Positions 34,066 through 44,831 of a stretch of 64,000 nt of DNA are shown piece after piece. The notes under the pieces were generated by a model. The model was given only the letters and a program-made list of their open reading frames with translations. It was not told the DNA's origin and ran no database searches. Both the position numbers and the translations under genes were made by a program. Location of the stretch: the NCBI GenBank assembly GCA_024704765.1, contig JAKMXF010000327.1:79360-143359 (forward strand), in the 5' to 3' direction. The first letter of the stretch is position 1; each line of letters opens with the position of its first letter. Source of the DNA: Oopsacas minuta (taxonomy: Eukaryota > Porifera > Hexactinellida > Lyssacinosida > Leucopsacidae).

Positions 34066-35997
34066 TCATTTGAGCACCGATAACAGACTCTCCAATTCCT
34101 GAACAATTTCAATATATTGCCATGTATCCTCTTTCGAAAGGACCATAAATTTCTCACAAATACTCACTAGCTCTTGTATTCTATAATCATGTACATAGCT
34201 GATGTCTTTATAGAGAATGAGGAGTAGTTTTAGGTATATGGGGACTAAACAATGTGTGTGAGAAAGATCTAATAGATTTCTTATCCCAATATCAACTAGC
34301 ATTCTAATATCTGAACCATCAAATAGATCACGAGTAATATGATGAGATACTAGATTATCAGTCATCTTGAGAACAGAGTGAGCACGAGATTTGAGGAGTG
34401 TTATCACAGGGTCTATATCTCTATTGAGATAGAGCATCAGCATATCAATAAAGCTACGGCTGTCACACACGTCAGAGGAGTTCCAGAATGGAAACGCATT
34501 AACTGAAACATGTAAGTTAAAACTGAGTACAAGTGACATTAACGTTTCTGACAAGCACTCATCAACGTCAAGCACTAGCCTATCGTCCATCAGTGAGAAG
34601 ACAAACGAAAATAAGTTAGAATTCCATGAGTCATACAAGTCGATAGGGATCTGTTCTCCTGTACTGAATAGGTATACCCCTAGCCTCGCTGCCTCTAATC
34701 CCAACCTAAAGTTAGTATGAATATTGAGCAACTCATTAGTGATAAATGAAGCTAGAGTAGTTACAAGCAATCTAGAGCAGAACTGTACGTCTAGAGCTGA
34801 TAGGATCTTAAGAGCAGTGATCAGTTTGAGTCTAATGACAGGACGCTTTTCACCACAGTAGAAAGCAGAGATGATAGATAATAGCTGACAATCTTCAGAC
34901 GAGACAGCACGCCTCACAGCACGGGGGTCTCCGTCCTGGAAAATCTTAATGAAAGTATCTATCTGCTCACTAATTATGTGTTGGTCACTGAGAACCTCCC
35001 AGCTACGCTCCTGGTAGTCTAATACACGTTCTTGGAATACCTCAGATAATGAATTTAAAATCCTCTCATCTTCAGTTTCTATGGGTGTGTCTTCCATCTG
35101 TAGAGAACTGTCAAGCTCAGTCTGTAGCGTAGTAAGCTTAGTAGATAGAGGATTGAAACTCTCATTCTCACATAAGAACCTGATCACAGCACTCACAGAG
35201 AGACAGGCACTACTGAAACTAATCTTAGCTTGTTCTCTTACAAACTCCACAAGCTGTGTAGCAGTTTCTGGGTTTATCTCAGGGAGATGACAAGATGAAT
35301 CAACTTGAGATTTATTAGTAGAATTGTCGTGCGTTGATTCTGAGAGAGCTGGAGGAGGAGGATTAGGAACCTGAATGTCACAATCAACAACATCAGGATT
35401 GTATATTAATTCAAAGGAACCGATCTGTTGAGGAGTATCTTGTGGTAGTATAGGGAGAGGATCAGATGGAGTAGGATTATTTTTAGAATCAAACAACCCA
35501 TCTGAATTGATTACAGACAGAGGGTGGGTGCGAGGGGAGGGAATAGGTGGCGGATTATCCAATTCTTTACTGAGTGGAGACATTCTGGTTGAGAGAGCCC
35601 GTGGAGGGAGGGGAGGGTAATTAGCAGCTGTCTTTAAGTGGAATGAAGGAATGAGACCTCTACGGCCATCTTGCTTTTGTACTAACCACATACTAAGCTC
35701 AGAATTTCCCTGTATAACTTCAATCTGTTCCCCTACATCAAAGTCTAGGTCATGTTGTCCAGCCTTTCTATACTCCGGGTCAATGATAAACATAGACTGC
35801 TTTTTAGAAGAGCTGTGAATTGTTTGGAGATATTTTGCTGGTACTAAGCCTATATCTCCATTCTTGTTTCGAACCCATTTCCATTTCTCATTTAAATTGC
35901 TTATTTCATAGAAGGTTTGATTGGTAGGGAATGATAAAATCCGAAGATCTTTATAGTTTAGAGATGATGAATTAAATTCTCTGATTGTGTTATACAT
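34066..35997 (-). CDS. NCKIPSD: NCKIPSD/SPIN90 homologue with two SH3 domains
   Basis: 643 residues, single exon. SH3 domain 1 spans about residues 1-60 and starts at the Met, as human NCKIPSD does (MY..). A second SH3-like domain lies at about 68-124 (MFIIDPEYRKAG, DFDVGEQIEVIQ, GRRGLIPSFHL), which the human protein lacks. Proline-rich stretches follow at 127-160 (PPLPPR, PPPIPSPR), likely ligands for other SH3 proteins. The C-terminal half (about 240-640) is the helical armadillo-like region shared with fungal Dip1; MLMLYLNRDIDPV...HSVLK matches the human counterpart LLLLNRGDDPV...HSVLK. In characterised animals and yeasts this region activates the Arp2/3 complex to seed linear actin filaments. 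The start codon is supported by the position of SH3-1. I infer cytosolic actin regulation. Confidence 0.92.
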   Translation of the reverse strand: MYNTIREFNSSSLNYKDLRILSFPTNQTFYEISNLNEKWKWVRNKNGDIGLVPAKYLQTIHSSSKKQSMFIIDPEYRKAGQHDLDFDVGEQIEVIQGNSELSMWLVQKQDGRRGLIPSFHLKTAANYPPLPPRALSTRMSPLSKELDNPPPIPSPRTHPLSVINSDGLFDSKNNPTPSDPLPILPQDTPQQIGSFELIYNPDVVDCDIQVPNPPPPALSESTHDNSTNKSQVDSSCHLPEINPETATQLVEFVREQAKISFSSACLSVSAVIRFLCENESFNPLSTKLTTLQTELDSSLQMEDTPIETEDERILNSLSEVFQERVLDYQERSWEVLSDQHIISEQIDTFIKIFQDGDPRAVRRAVSSEDCQLLSIISAFYCGEKRPVIRLKLITALKILSALDVQFCSRLLVTTLASFITNELLNIHTNFRLGLEAARLGVYLFSTGEQIPIDLYDSWNSNLFSFVFSLMDDRLVLDVDECLSETLMSLVLSFNLHVSVNAFPFWNSSDVCDSRSFIDMLMLYLNRDIDPVITLLKSRAHSVLKMTDNLVSHHITRDLFDGSDIRMLVDIGIRNLLDLSHTHCLVPIYLKLLLILYKDISYVHDYRIQELVSICEKFMVLSKEDTWQYIEIVQELESLLSVLK

Positions 35998-36306
35998 TGG
36001 CTGTTTATGCAGTTATTATATATACAGAACTAATTTGTTACATCCAGAGTAAATTATAAGGTCTAAAAATTCAGCTTTAGGGATTTGAACCTCAAGTCCT
36101 ATTCTACAGGTGGACAAGATTTACTTGAGGAAAATCGTTGTTCAGAAAACAGGGTATATACCGGGAGTTTCGCATATGGGAATTTTAGGTGACCAATACC
36201 GACTAATTATTATCAACGATTGTAAAATCCATCCGTGCGATTCATTTAAATATATATTGAAAGTGATCGTGACAAAATATTAATATATATATATTTATAT
36301 ATATAT

Positions 36307-36677
36307 CAGGGCCGTAGCCACTGGTCAGGTTGTTCAGGTTTCAACCTGGCCACTTTTGGTGATTGAATTTGCCCAATATGGCACAACTCGGTCAAGTTGG
36401 TTAACCCTTCACAGTCTTAGTGAAAATTTTCTACTTAATTAACTAAGTGGGGTAAATATTACCCCAAAATATTTGGGGAAGTTTTGCTAATCTTACTTAG
36501 GATATAGTGGAGATTTGGGGTTGAAATTTACCCCACTTAGGCAACAACAGAGAAATATATGTGGGGTGCTAGTTTACTCCACTTGTGCAACAACAGAGAA
36601 ATACATGTGGGGTGCTAGTTTACTCCACTTGTGCAACGACAGAGAAATACATGTGGGGTGCTAGTTTACCCTACTTG
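36307..36677 (+). repeat. Repeat element carrying a 46-bp minisatellite (three copies)
   Basis: It begins CAGGGCCGTAGCCACTGG, the same end as the MITE at 42064, followed by GGTCAGGTTG words. From 36541 a 46-bp unit (GCAACAACAGAGAAATACAT then GTGGGGTGCTAGTTTACTCC) repeats at 36541, 36587 and 36633. The same unit occurs inverted at 41490-41693, also next to GGTCAGGTTGGT sequence, so array and element travel together. Confidence 0.85.
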
Positions 36678-37043
36678 CAGGGTGACCAGACGTCCTTGTT
36701 TTGGACAACCTGTCCTTTTTTTGTCCTTTTTTTACTCTGGATTCTAATGACTCTTCAATTTACACGGAAATACATAGAGTGGATTGTAACTTATTGTATA
36801 GCCTTATTGATTCTCTCTTCAGAATCACTATAATTCATAAGTGGGGTTCATTATTCTTACCTACATTATTACATATTGGATAACAATATTACTAATTCTG
36901 TTTTATTTCCTTACTCTATTGATGTAAAATCAATTATCATAGATTAGCATTTACTGTTATCGTTCAATGTTCAGTGATTTACGGATACATTGTATATCAT
37001 AGAAAAGTGTCCTTTTTGATAACGAAGACATCTGGTCACCCTG
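36678..37043. mobile_element. 366-bp MITE with CAGGGTGACCAGACG ends
   Basis: Starts CAGGGTGACCAGACGTCC (36678) and ends ACATCTGGTCACCCTG (37043). The ends resemble common hAT MITEs of animals. It interrupts the end of the 46-bp array. The flanking 8 bases do not match (CCTACTTG against ATTGTATG), so one side has been rearranged since insertion. Confidence 0.8.
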
Positions 37044-37229
37044 ATTGTATGGTTAATACGCTTAATATCTAAATATACATACACAATATACTATAAAAAT
37101 CATGACAAAGTAGGAAATAATGTAGTAAATGTACTTCTAGGAACTCTATTAGTTTTCAGTGAATTAGTCCAGGATAGTTGATTATAAGGGTAGACCAGTT
37201 GATTGAGGTGATTGTCCCATGTGCAGTCT

Positions 37230-37720
37230 CTATCTGTAAAGCTCCTCCATCCAAGTGCAATCCGTAACGATACCAATGACACTGGTGGGACCAATGTACG
37301 CTACTAGTCGGTCCAGGTAGTCAGCATGAAATGGATCCAGTTTACAATGGCTGCAACTCACAGTACAGTTGCCATCATCTATTACACAGACTGGACAGAG
37401 AGGATGGTTAGTGAAGTAGGTGTCAGATGCGTAGGGAATAGGAGATGCAGGTGGTAGAGCAGAGGGTATCGGCTCGGACTGGCCTGGAGTAATGTTAATA
37501 AAGATGTAACTTATGTTCCGATCAGCAGGGGTAGAGTAAAGTTGTAGGAATCGTCATCAAGATTGTTGGCAAATACATATTCTGCCTTTGTTTGCTTGGC
37601 AAACGCCGCAGAGGCGTACGAAGAGGACAATTGCTGCACGAAGCACAATAGTTGTGGCTCATGAAATACTCGTACACCCTGTCACATACTACATGACTAA
37701 ACTCGTTATGTGCGGCCACT
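37230..37720 (-). pseudogene. Possible broken gene fragment of unknown family
   Basis: Read on the minus strand, one frame gives QLLCFVQQLSSSYASAAFAK then EYVFANNLDDDSYNFTLP. The next, one frame over, gives NISYIFINITPGQSEPIPS, then HPLCPVCVIDDGNC, SCSHCKLDPFHADYLDRLV and WMEELYR before a stop at 37230. The composition is protein-like (paired Cys motifs, N-glycosylation-like NIS and NFT) and GC-richer than the flanks. I recognise no family. It may be a decayed gene or a chance frame. Confidence 0.25.
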
Positions 37721-37899
37721 AACATATCCCACAGGTTTTCTTAGCTATACGCGTAACTTGCTCCGTGTAGCCTACGGGTTTCACCTTTCATGCACAGGAC
37801 ATTTACACTCTCAAACTCCTCCACAGAATAGCGAAACTTGGTCCTGCCCCAATTGGGATCGTTGGTGTTGCAACCATCCTCTCTGTAGCTCTCTATAAT

Positions 37900-39041
37900 C
37901 CCATCTCTCTCTCCTCTCTCCCGCCAAATGTAAATTGACTGAGCTACTAAAGCTCTGCTTCGAAAATGTATTTAGCATTTGACAAAAGGAAAGTAGATTC
38001 GTTCAGATGAAACAAACGCAAACACAATAACATATTCACAATAACAAAGAATAGCGCAGTAACTGTGGCGTGATAGCACAAGTGTTATTATAGGCCTAAC
38101 ACCCTAGTTGTATCTAGGTAACTTTGATATGTATGTTGAATAGTAATCACACAAATATATTTCCATTTTAGTTAACCCATAATATCATAACTAACAAATT
38201 ATATAAGAATAATCTTAGTAATTAGGCGTCAACTCAATTTGGAAGATAACATATGCACATTATTAATTGTGTTTTGATAACATAGATAAATTAAACATTT
38301 TTTCTATTTAATCCAAGAAACTTGCTTTCAACCGTTGTACTCGGGTAATCGAGTACGCTGATTCTAAATATGAATTTCTCGCCAACGTATTATGAATATG
38401 TTGCTACTCATATACTTTGCTTAATTCTAAGCACGAAGTGACGAGCCTGCTGAGAACACAGAGTGTGCGGGGAAGCGAAGCGTGCTAGCTGGCTAATCTA
38501 TTATATAATTTTTCGATGTTTTTTTTGTTTTTTGTTCGGAATTGATTGAGGAACTGGTAAGAGCTACAAACATGAAATTTGGCATGGTGTGGAATGTGAT
38601 AAATCTAGGAAGAAATTATAATATCTAAGCGATATCTCAAAAACTCTCTGAGATAGGTGTCAAAATGTATTGACCTATCAGATTCTAGGTCATACCATTT
38701 GTGGTAATTAAATGGTATAGGGTGTAACCTGGTCCAATTAGGATGCAATGGTTCCAATTACGCAACATTTTTCAAATTCTTATTTGTAATACATTATACA
38801 TTCCACTGTGACATAACCGTATCTAAGGGTTTATCCCAGAGCACAGGTAATTTTTAATATAATCTTAATCTTTTGTTGAAATACAATGATTGAGACATTT
38901 TACATTCGTAGAGTTAAATCAGCTCCAGGATGGACATAAATCTGCTAAAAATTGCCTCTTCTGCAATTCTGTATTACTTGCTCAGAAAATGAAGAATCTA
39001 GGATTTGTAACCATTTTTCCATTTGTTTTAATAGGAAAGCC
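37900..39041. other. Gene-free stretch
   Basis: No coding region is supported. At 38430-38500 there is a member of the short GC-rich hairpin family (GCACGAAGTGACGAGCC and GGGAAGCGAAGCGTGCTAG). At 38660-38720 there are short inverted words around GACCTA. Otherwise plain AT-rich sequence. Confidence 0.5.
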
Positions 39042-40868
39042 CAGGGCCGGCGTTAAGATAGGGCAGCAGGGCAATTAAACGGGGCTCCGACCTCTAGGGA
39101 GCGTCCAAAGACCGCACGGGGGCTCCAGGATATATAAATTGATTTAAAATCTGTAATTAGCACCACTTTACAGATTTGGAAATAGATGTTTGCGTTAATT
39201 ATTAATTGCCTTTGTTACACTAGCATGAAGCGTCTTTATCTCAGTGATGCTCAGAAAAGAAGAGTGGCTGATAAACCAGCCAAACACTTAAAAAGCTACA
39301 CAAAAGTAACGGCCTTCTTTGCTTGTGTTAATCGCGGTGATTCAGCGACAGTGCGGTACAAATTCCGTGGAACCTGAGGAGCAACTGGTTAAAGTGGATA
39401 CGTGGCAAGACAAGCCGGTAGAGTTTGGAAGTGAGAATTTATTAGCTCCGATGAGAGAGTCTGCTGGGGCTAGCGAATAGAGTGGAACAGACCCTCAAGT
39501 TGAGCATTCGTCAGTGCGGTAAATTTATGACGACCCAGGATTATCGCCGAAGAGAATGTCTGAGTGGTAAAGGTCTTAATTAGTAAGAAAAGGGCCAAAC
39601 AGGTAATGGGCATGGCCTTTCCCAAAAGTGCCAAGACAGGATCGCTCGTAGATTTAACAAAGCAAGCTATTACATCACACTTAGCAATGGAGAGAAAGTT
39701 ATCCGATCTTGGTTGGTGACTCAAAATCAAAGGATAGGGGTTTTTGCTTTTGTTGTACAATATTCTGTGGATAAACGTGAATCCTCTCTGTCAATGGATG
39801 GTTTCAATGTATGCAAACGATTGTCTCAGGGATCATGAACACTCTCAAGCACATAAAAATTTGGTTGTCTCGGATGCTACCAAATCTTCATTGTTGTCTG
39901 TGACGTTTTTGGTTCCTTACAGCAAATATTTGTTATCTTCAGCTCTACAACTCAACGCTGGTCCATACACAAAGAGAATATCAGGAATCTTACAGTCAAA
40001 CTCCTGTCAGATAATTGATGGGAATCTCGGATTGACAAGTGATAAAGTACTGAGATACTATAAACATTAAGTAATTTTGCCCTGGAATCGCTGGTAGATC
40101 ATTCATTTAGTAAAGGTTATAGCATGACGACTGCAAGGGCAAGAGGTTTGGCATTCGTCAGGGGCATTTCATTGTCTGCATTGTGTGTAGTAAAATGTTC
40201 TGCTCCACATTAATTCCGCAAACAAACTTTAGTTGTTGAATTGCTGGAAGATTTCAGAGACACAGCGATTGTATCCGCTAGCACATTCGCACGAGAAATT
40301 TCGCAGCTGTGTTCTTTTTACTTTTGCTTGGCTTTCTTTTTGTAGCCAAGTGATGAGGAAAGCAATTCCAAATAATACATTGCGCGAAGTGTGCATTCTG
40401 TTTTTTCAGGAGGCGGCTGACATCGATCCTGATGATCTGTCCCTGGAGGTCAACTTAGCTAAAACAAGTTTCTCAAATGAAGTGTCTAATTCACCCTTGG
40501 ACATGCTGAATTACATTTACCGAGAAAATTAGGTGGATCTCTACCTTAACCTCAGCATTGCACTGAGGATAATTCTAACTGTACCAGTCACAGTGGCGCC
40601 CTGGGGGAAAAGCTTCTCTCGTTTGAACTTGAGTAAAAACTCCTGCGATCAACAATGTCCCAGGATCGCTTTAATGGACTGGCAGAGATTTCGATAGAGT
40701 ACGAGCTTTGTAACAAACTGGACTTTTCCAACATAATTGAGGACTTTGCCACAGCTAAATGTAGCAAGGTCCTCTTCTAGGAAATAAGAGTAGTACCATG
40801 ATTTTATGTTATACATCTCATGCTATTTATTTTAGGTACGGGGACCTTCGAATGGCTAACGCCGGGTG
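39042..40868 (+). mobile_element. hAT element (ZMYM1-like family), decayed parent of 15899-16263
   Basis: Left end CAGGGCCGGCGTTAAG and right end TGGCTAACGCCGGG are inverted; the right tip is partly lost. The last about 230 bp match the 15899-16263 derivative closely, including MSQDRFNGLAEISIEYEL. Flanking bases share GGAAA only. The coding content is broken into many pieces. Confidence 0.85.
39223..40780 (+). pseudogene. hAT transposase remnant, ZMYM1-like family
   Basis: Pieces in order: the N-terminal MKRLYLSDAQKRRVADK (from 39223), typical of the start of these transposases; a TTF-type zinc-finger-like segment (CLRDHEHSQAHKNL, about 39810-39865); a central segment in mixed frames; and RKAIPNNTLREVCILFFQEA near 40355, leading to the C-terminal dimerisation motif MSQDRFNGLAEISIEYEL (about 40655-40710) and FATAKCSKVLF. 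Multiple stops and frame changes exclude function. Confidence 0.8.
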
Positions 40869-41489
40869 GAAATCTCCCTTAAAACGTTTGCTAATCTGGC
40901 ACTTATGAACACCCTATTCATAAAAATTTCAATTGCTATTCCTATCCAATTCCAACAGGGTTTCTGTGAGAATTCCCATGGGTATTTCTGAAGGTTTTCC
41001 ATATGTAAATCTTGTGCTTCTGCCTTCAGTTAGGAAGCCAGCTACCCAAGTGTGCTGAATTTCGCTCATCCTAATACTGGGCTCCCAACCATGGCAATGT
41101 CTCAACTATTACGACATCGTGCCAATATTGACTAGAGATTCGTTTTATCATTTCATTGAAAACTTACCCCAAAATATTACATCTCAGGAGAGAATCGTGA
41201 GATTTTCCACAAGTCTCACGAATTCGGAAGTTTTGAGGTTGAGGCTTGAGAGCCCTGACAAGTATACGTACGAAGAACATGGCGATAACAACTGATATAG
41301 CTCACATTTCGCGCGCATAAATTAGATTTCAATATCGGAATTGTCGTAGAAGGAACAAAATTCCATTCCATGTGAATCCTCATCTCTACGACAACCCTGT
41401 CAATAAAACGGGTGTAGACGTTAGTCATCAGCGTTTGAACCTTTGTGGGGTAATCTGAGACCCCACTCATCATCAGCGTTTCAGTCTTT

Positions 41490-41693
41490 GTGGGGTAAAC
41501 TGATACCCCACATGTATTTCTCTGTTGTTGCCCAAGTGGAGTAAACTGGCACCACACAGGTATTTTTCTGTTGTTGCCCAGGTGAAGTAAACTGGCACCC
41601 CACATTTATTTCTCTATTGTTGCCCAAGTGGGGTAATCTGGCACCCCACATGTATTTCTCTGGTGTTGCCCAGGTGGTGTAAACTGGGATCCC
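41490..41693 (-). repeat. 46-bp minisatellite, inverted copy, four to five units
   Basis: Read on the minus strand, the unit GCAACAACAGAGAAATACAT / GTGGGGTGCCAGTTTACTCC is the one found at 36541-36677, here in at least four diverged copies. The flank at 41735-41790 holds the same GGTTAACTTAACCC and GGTCAGGTTGGT words, so this is a second, opposite insertion of the same element about 5 kb away. Confidence 0.85.
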
Positions 41694-42063
41694 AAATTTT
41701 TCTGGGGTAGCAAAACATCCCACATGTGTCACGAAGGGTTAAGTTAACCTGAGCACTCGGTCAGGTTGGTAGCTTATGGTCGGGTCTCATCTAATTGTTA
41801 ATTAACGTATTTAACCAGCCCCAAGCATAGGAATTTAGTAAGCTCTTAGTTAACAAGCTTCTTCTTGTATTTCTTTGCGACAGGTATGATTATATTCCGC
41901 CCTATTATTGACCTGGTCTTAACACGTCGCTACTATCTGAGATCAATTTAGATCCTTCTGGCCGTTCTAGGTATACTCTTAAACCACCTCTGGAAGAATA
42001 TTTAAAAATATTATTGACTTAGAATTATAGCCCTGGCTAGAGTTACACTTTTATATAATATGT

Positions 42064-42232
42064 CAGGGCCGTAGCCATCGGTCCGGTTGGTCAGGTTTCA
42101 ATCTGACCTATTTTGCTACCAAATTTTCCAATAATTCACCAACTGGTCCAATTGTACAAGTTAACCTGACCACTTTGTCTTGTTTGTGCTGTATTCAACC
42201 GGACCACTTGTATTTTCATGGCTACGGCCCCG
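42064..42232. mobile_element. 169-bp MITE with GGGCCGTAGCCAT ends
   Basis: CAGGGCCGTAGCCAT (42064) and ATGGCTACGGCCCCG (ending 42232) are inverted. The interior has several GGTCAGGTTGGT/ACCGGACCA words, as in 36307-36410 and 10750-10890. It is flanked by AT-repeat sequence (TAATATGT and TATATATG), so a target duplication cannot be read with certainty. Confidence 0.82.
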
Positions 42233-42249
42233 TATATATGTATATATAA

Positions 42250-42601
42250 GGCATTAGTCGATCGTGTTGAACAAGATCGCGATCTCGATCAAGATCCTTA
42301 TTTCAAAAACGATCTCGATCATTTTCCCGATCGTTTGTGTAATATTCACGACATATATATTTGATAGTTACATCATTTCTTATGCCAAAGAAACATAGTT
42401 GGAGAATCAACGCATTCTACGAACGAATATTACTGATTGTTGAACACAAATTTGGAACAATTACCTAAGTCTAAAAACGCTAATAATAGTAGCATTTAAA
42501 GTATACAAAAATGATCGCGATCTTACATCCGATCCTTGATAAAACAATAATCGCCGATCGTCGTCAGATCGTCAAAAAAGTATCGCGATCGTGCGATCCA
42601 A

Positions 42602-42606
<5 letters not shown>
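42250..42606. mobile_element. 357-bp AT-flanked element crowded with GATC sites
   Basis: Short inverted ends GGCATT (42250) and AATGCC (ending 42606) are extended internally by CGATCG words. Within 42255-42310 and again 42510-42597 the sequence is a run of GATCGCGATC, CGATCTCGATC and ATCGCGATCGTGCGATC words, far above chance. It lies between two (TA)n tracts. The class is unknown. Confidence 0.65.
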
Positions 42607-42632
<26 letters not shown>

Positions 42633-44831
42633 TGCTATTATGCTATGGAACATGTTGACGTTTGGAATATGTTAACATCTACCGCAGAACATGTTGCCAT
42701 CGTAAATTCATGCCATTTTCTTAAATAAGAACGCGCTTTGCTTGCTCGCGCTACGCGGTTTCGAACACTTCGTGTCCACACTCGAGTACATAAACTCATA
42801 ATCGTAACCGTAGCAAACATGAAACTTCCATAATCTTTTAAGAGTTTCAGACTGAGAGAACTGTTATAAACCTAAATAGCAAGTCCGAAGACCGTGCAAA
42901 TCATTCTGGGAGAAATATTTCTGTAGAATGTAATGTTAATTTTGATCTAAAAATCCAAAAATAGAAATATTTTGATGGTGTTCATCTCGCACATAAGCTC
43001 TAATCCTCTTACACTTTCAACCTACGATAGTAATAGCTTGTATTCGTCTTGTACGCCATGTCAGCTCTATAACTATAAGGTTTTGTTAATCTCTCCTAAA
43101 TATTATGCACATTCGAAGCAAATTGTTCGGGGCCGTTATTTTGGCCCACTCTGTATGCTAAAATGAATTATGAATTTGGTGAATTACAACAGATACGTTA
43201 TACAATTAATTGACGATCCGGACACATTACTAAGAAACACAAATTATGAAAGGATAGTAGGTCACCCACTACTCAATGATCATCGTATCACTAAAACTGT
43301 AGTTATGTAATATAACTCTAGAGCAGAAACAAAGAAACCATTGAAAATGCCTTATTATCAGTGTGATAAGAACTAAGAGTTGAGTTATACGATTTCATGA
43401 CATGATCAAAGAAAGGGCAATAATTCTGTCATGTGAGGTAGTAACTCTGTCATGGATATAGAGTATCCATGGTACCAGTAATAGAGGTAGTAAAACTGTC
43501 ATGCTAGTAAATCTGTCATTCAACAGACCAAATATGTGCCATCCATGGTATCTAATATAACTCAGTAACGTGACAACTTCACCATTACAAATTTCTATAT
43601 TTTATATGAAAATATCTATATATTAATTGCTGTTAAGTTTGGAATCAAAGTCGCACGAAGTGTTACTTTCGTAACCAAAAGGAATACGTTAATTTTACCT
43701 CTTCGTTTTAACCAATTCCCGCACGCAAATAGATTTCAGCACCTTTTTTACCTTATAAAATGAGACATTATTCTCGGTAGTATTCGGTTAATGTAGAATT
43801 TAGCTGGAAATTTGTCAAAATTATTTTCATTATGTTAGAATATTATTAGAAATTTATTCTTGATATTTGTCACTGAAACTGTGCTCATTGATAGAATTAA
43901 TTTTCAAAAACTGGGAAGTATTCTGTATTTAACCCGAAAATATGCCAAATTCGGTATAATGAATAATGTATAATGGACCCCGCCTGCATCTTATTTGGCT
44001 TCATCTGTAAGGGGAACCTATCTATTAAATGGGAGTGGCTAATTATAGTCATACGTATATCGAATTTTATAACCATGTATAATTAAAAGGTAAACTTCTT
44101 ATAGCCTTCTAAGTTCCGGCTATCGGCTAAAAACGGCAATATTTCGGTGATTTTTGTTCTGAACACGCTAGTCAAGTTGTTGTCTAGGGTATTTATCATG
44201 CGATATAGAGGTAGGATTGTAAATTACTACATGGGGGATAAGTAAGTTGCCCCCAGGGGCACTTTACTTTGGGGGATTGGTTACTACTTGACAGTATACT
44301 ATGGGCTAGGATATTTTATACCCTGGTATAATTTATTTCTAAAGTGAAATGTTCACATCTTTTGGTGATTAATCATATTTTCAAACTTTTCTTTGTAAAA
44401 GCATTCTAGAAATTAGCTTTACAAACGTTGTCAGGGGGTAATTGGGTACGTAGTGCATAGAGTAAGATGTTTAGATCTTCAGAGCATGTAAAATTCAAAT
44501 TCGCAGATTTATCGATAATTAGTCATATATTCATACCTTAGGCATATATTCAAAATAATGCTAGAAATTTCGTTTCAACGACTATCCAGTTGTAGAGGAC
44601 ACATAGACAGAAAATTACCACTTGCTGTCCCAGTCTCTTCCTGGACATTTTTTTTGATATCTTTTATAAGCTGAATTTATTTTGAACTGGATTTCTGGCA
44701 TGAGGCCAAGTCCGAAGGGCTTAAGCCCACTTTTTATGACGGCTTGACCCCATGCCGGCTGCGGCGGGCAGCGGAGTGGATTTTTCTCTCTTAATCTTAC
44801 TTTCTTACTGTAAATTCTATTTTTTGTCAGT
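42607..44831. other. Intergenic stretch 5' of AARSD1
   Basis: A (TA)n tract at 42605-42632, a GC-rich short-hairpin copy at 42725-42790, and CTGTCATG words at 43430-43520 related to 60975-61045 are seen. Positions 44340-44600 are an inverted copy of the repeat at 5280-5525. No gene is visible before 44832. Confidence 0.5.

Noticed and set aside
39744-40070. 108-residue frame as a separate gene
   Set aside because: Its CLRDHEHSQAHKNL segment is the zinc-finger part of the decayed hAT transposase and it lies within the element's ends.
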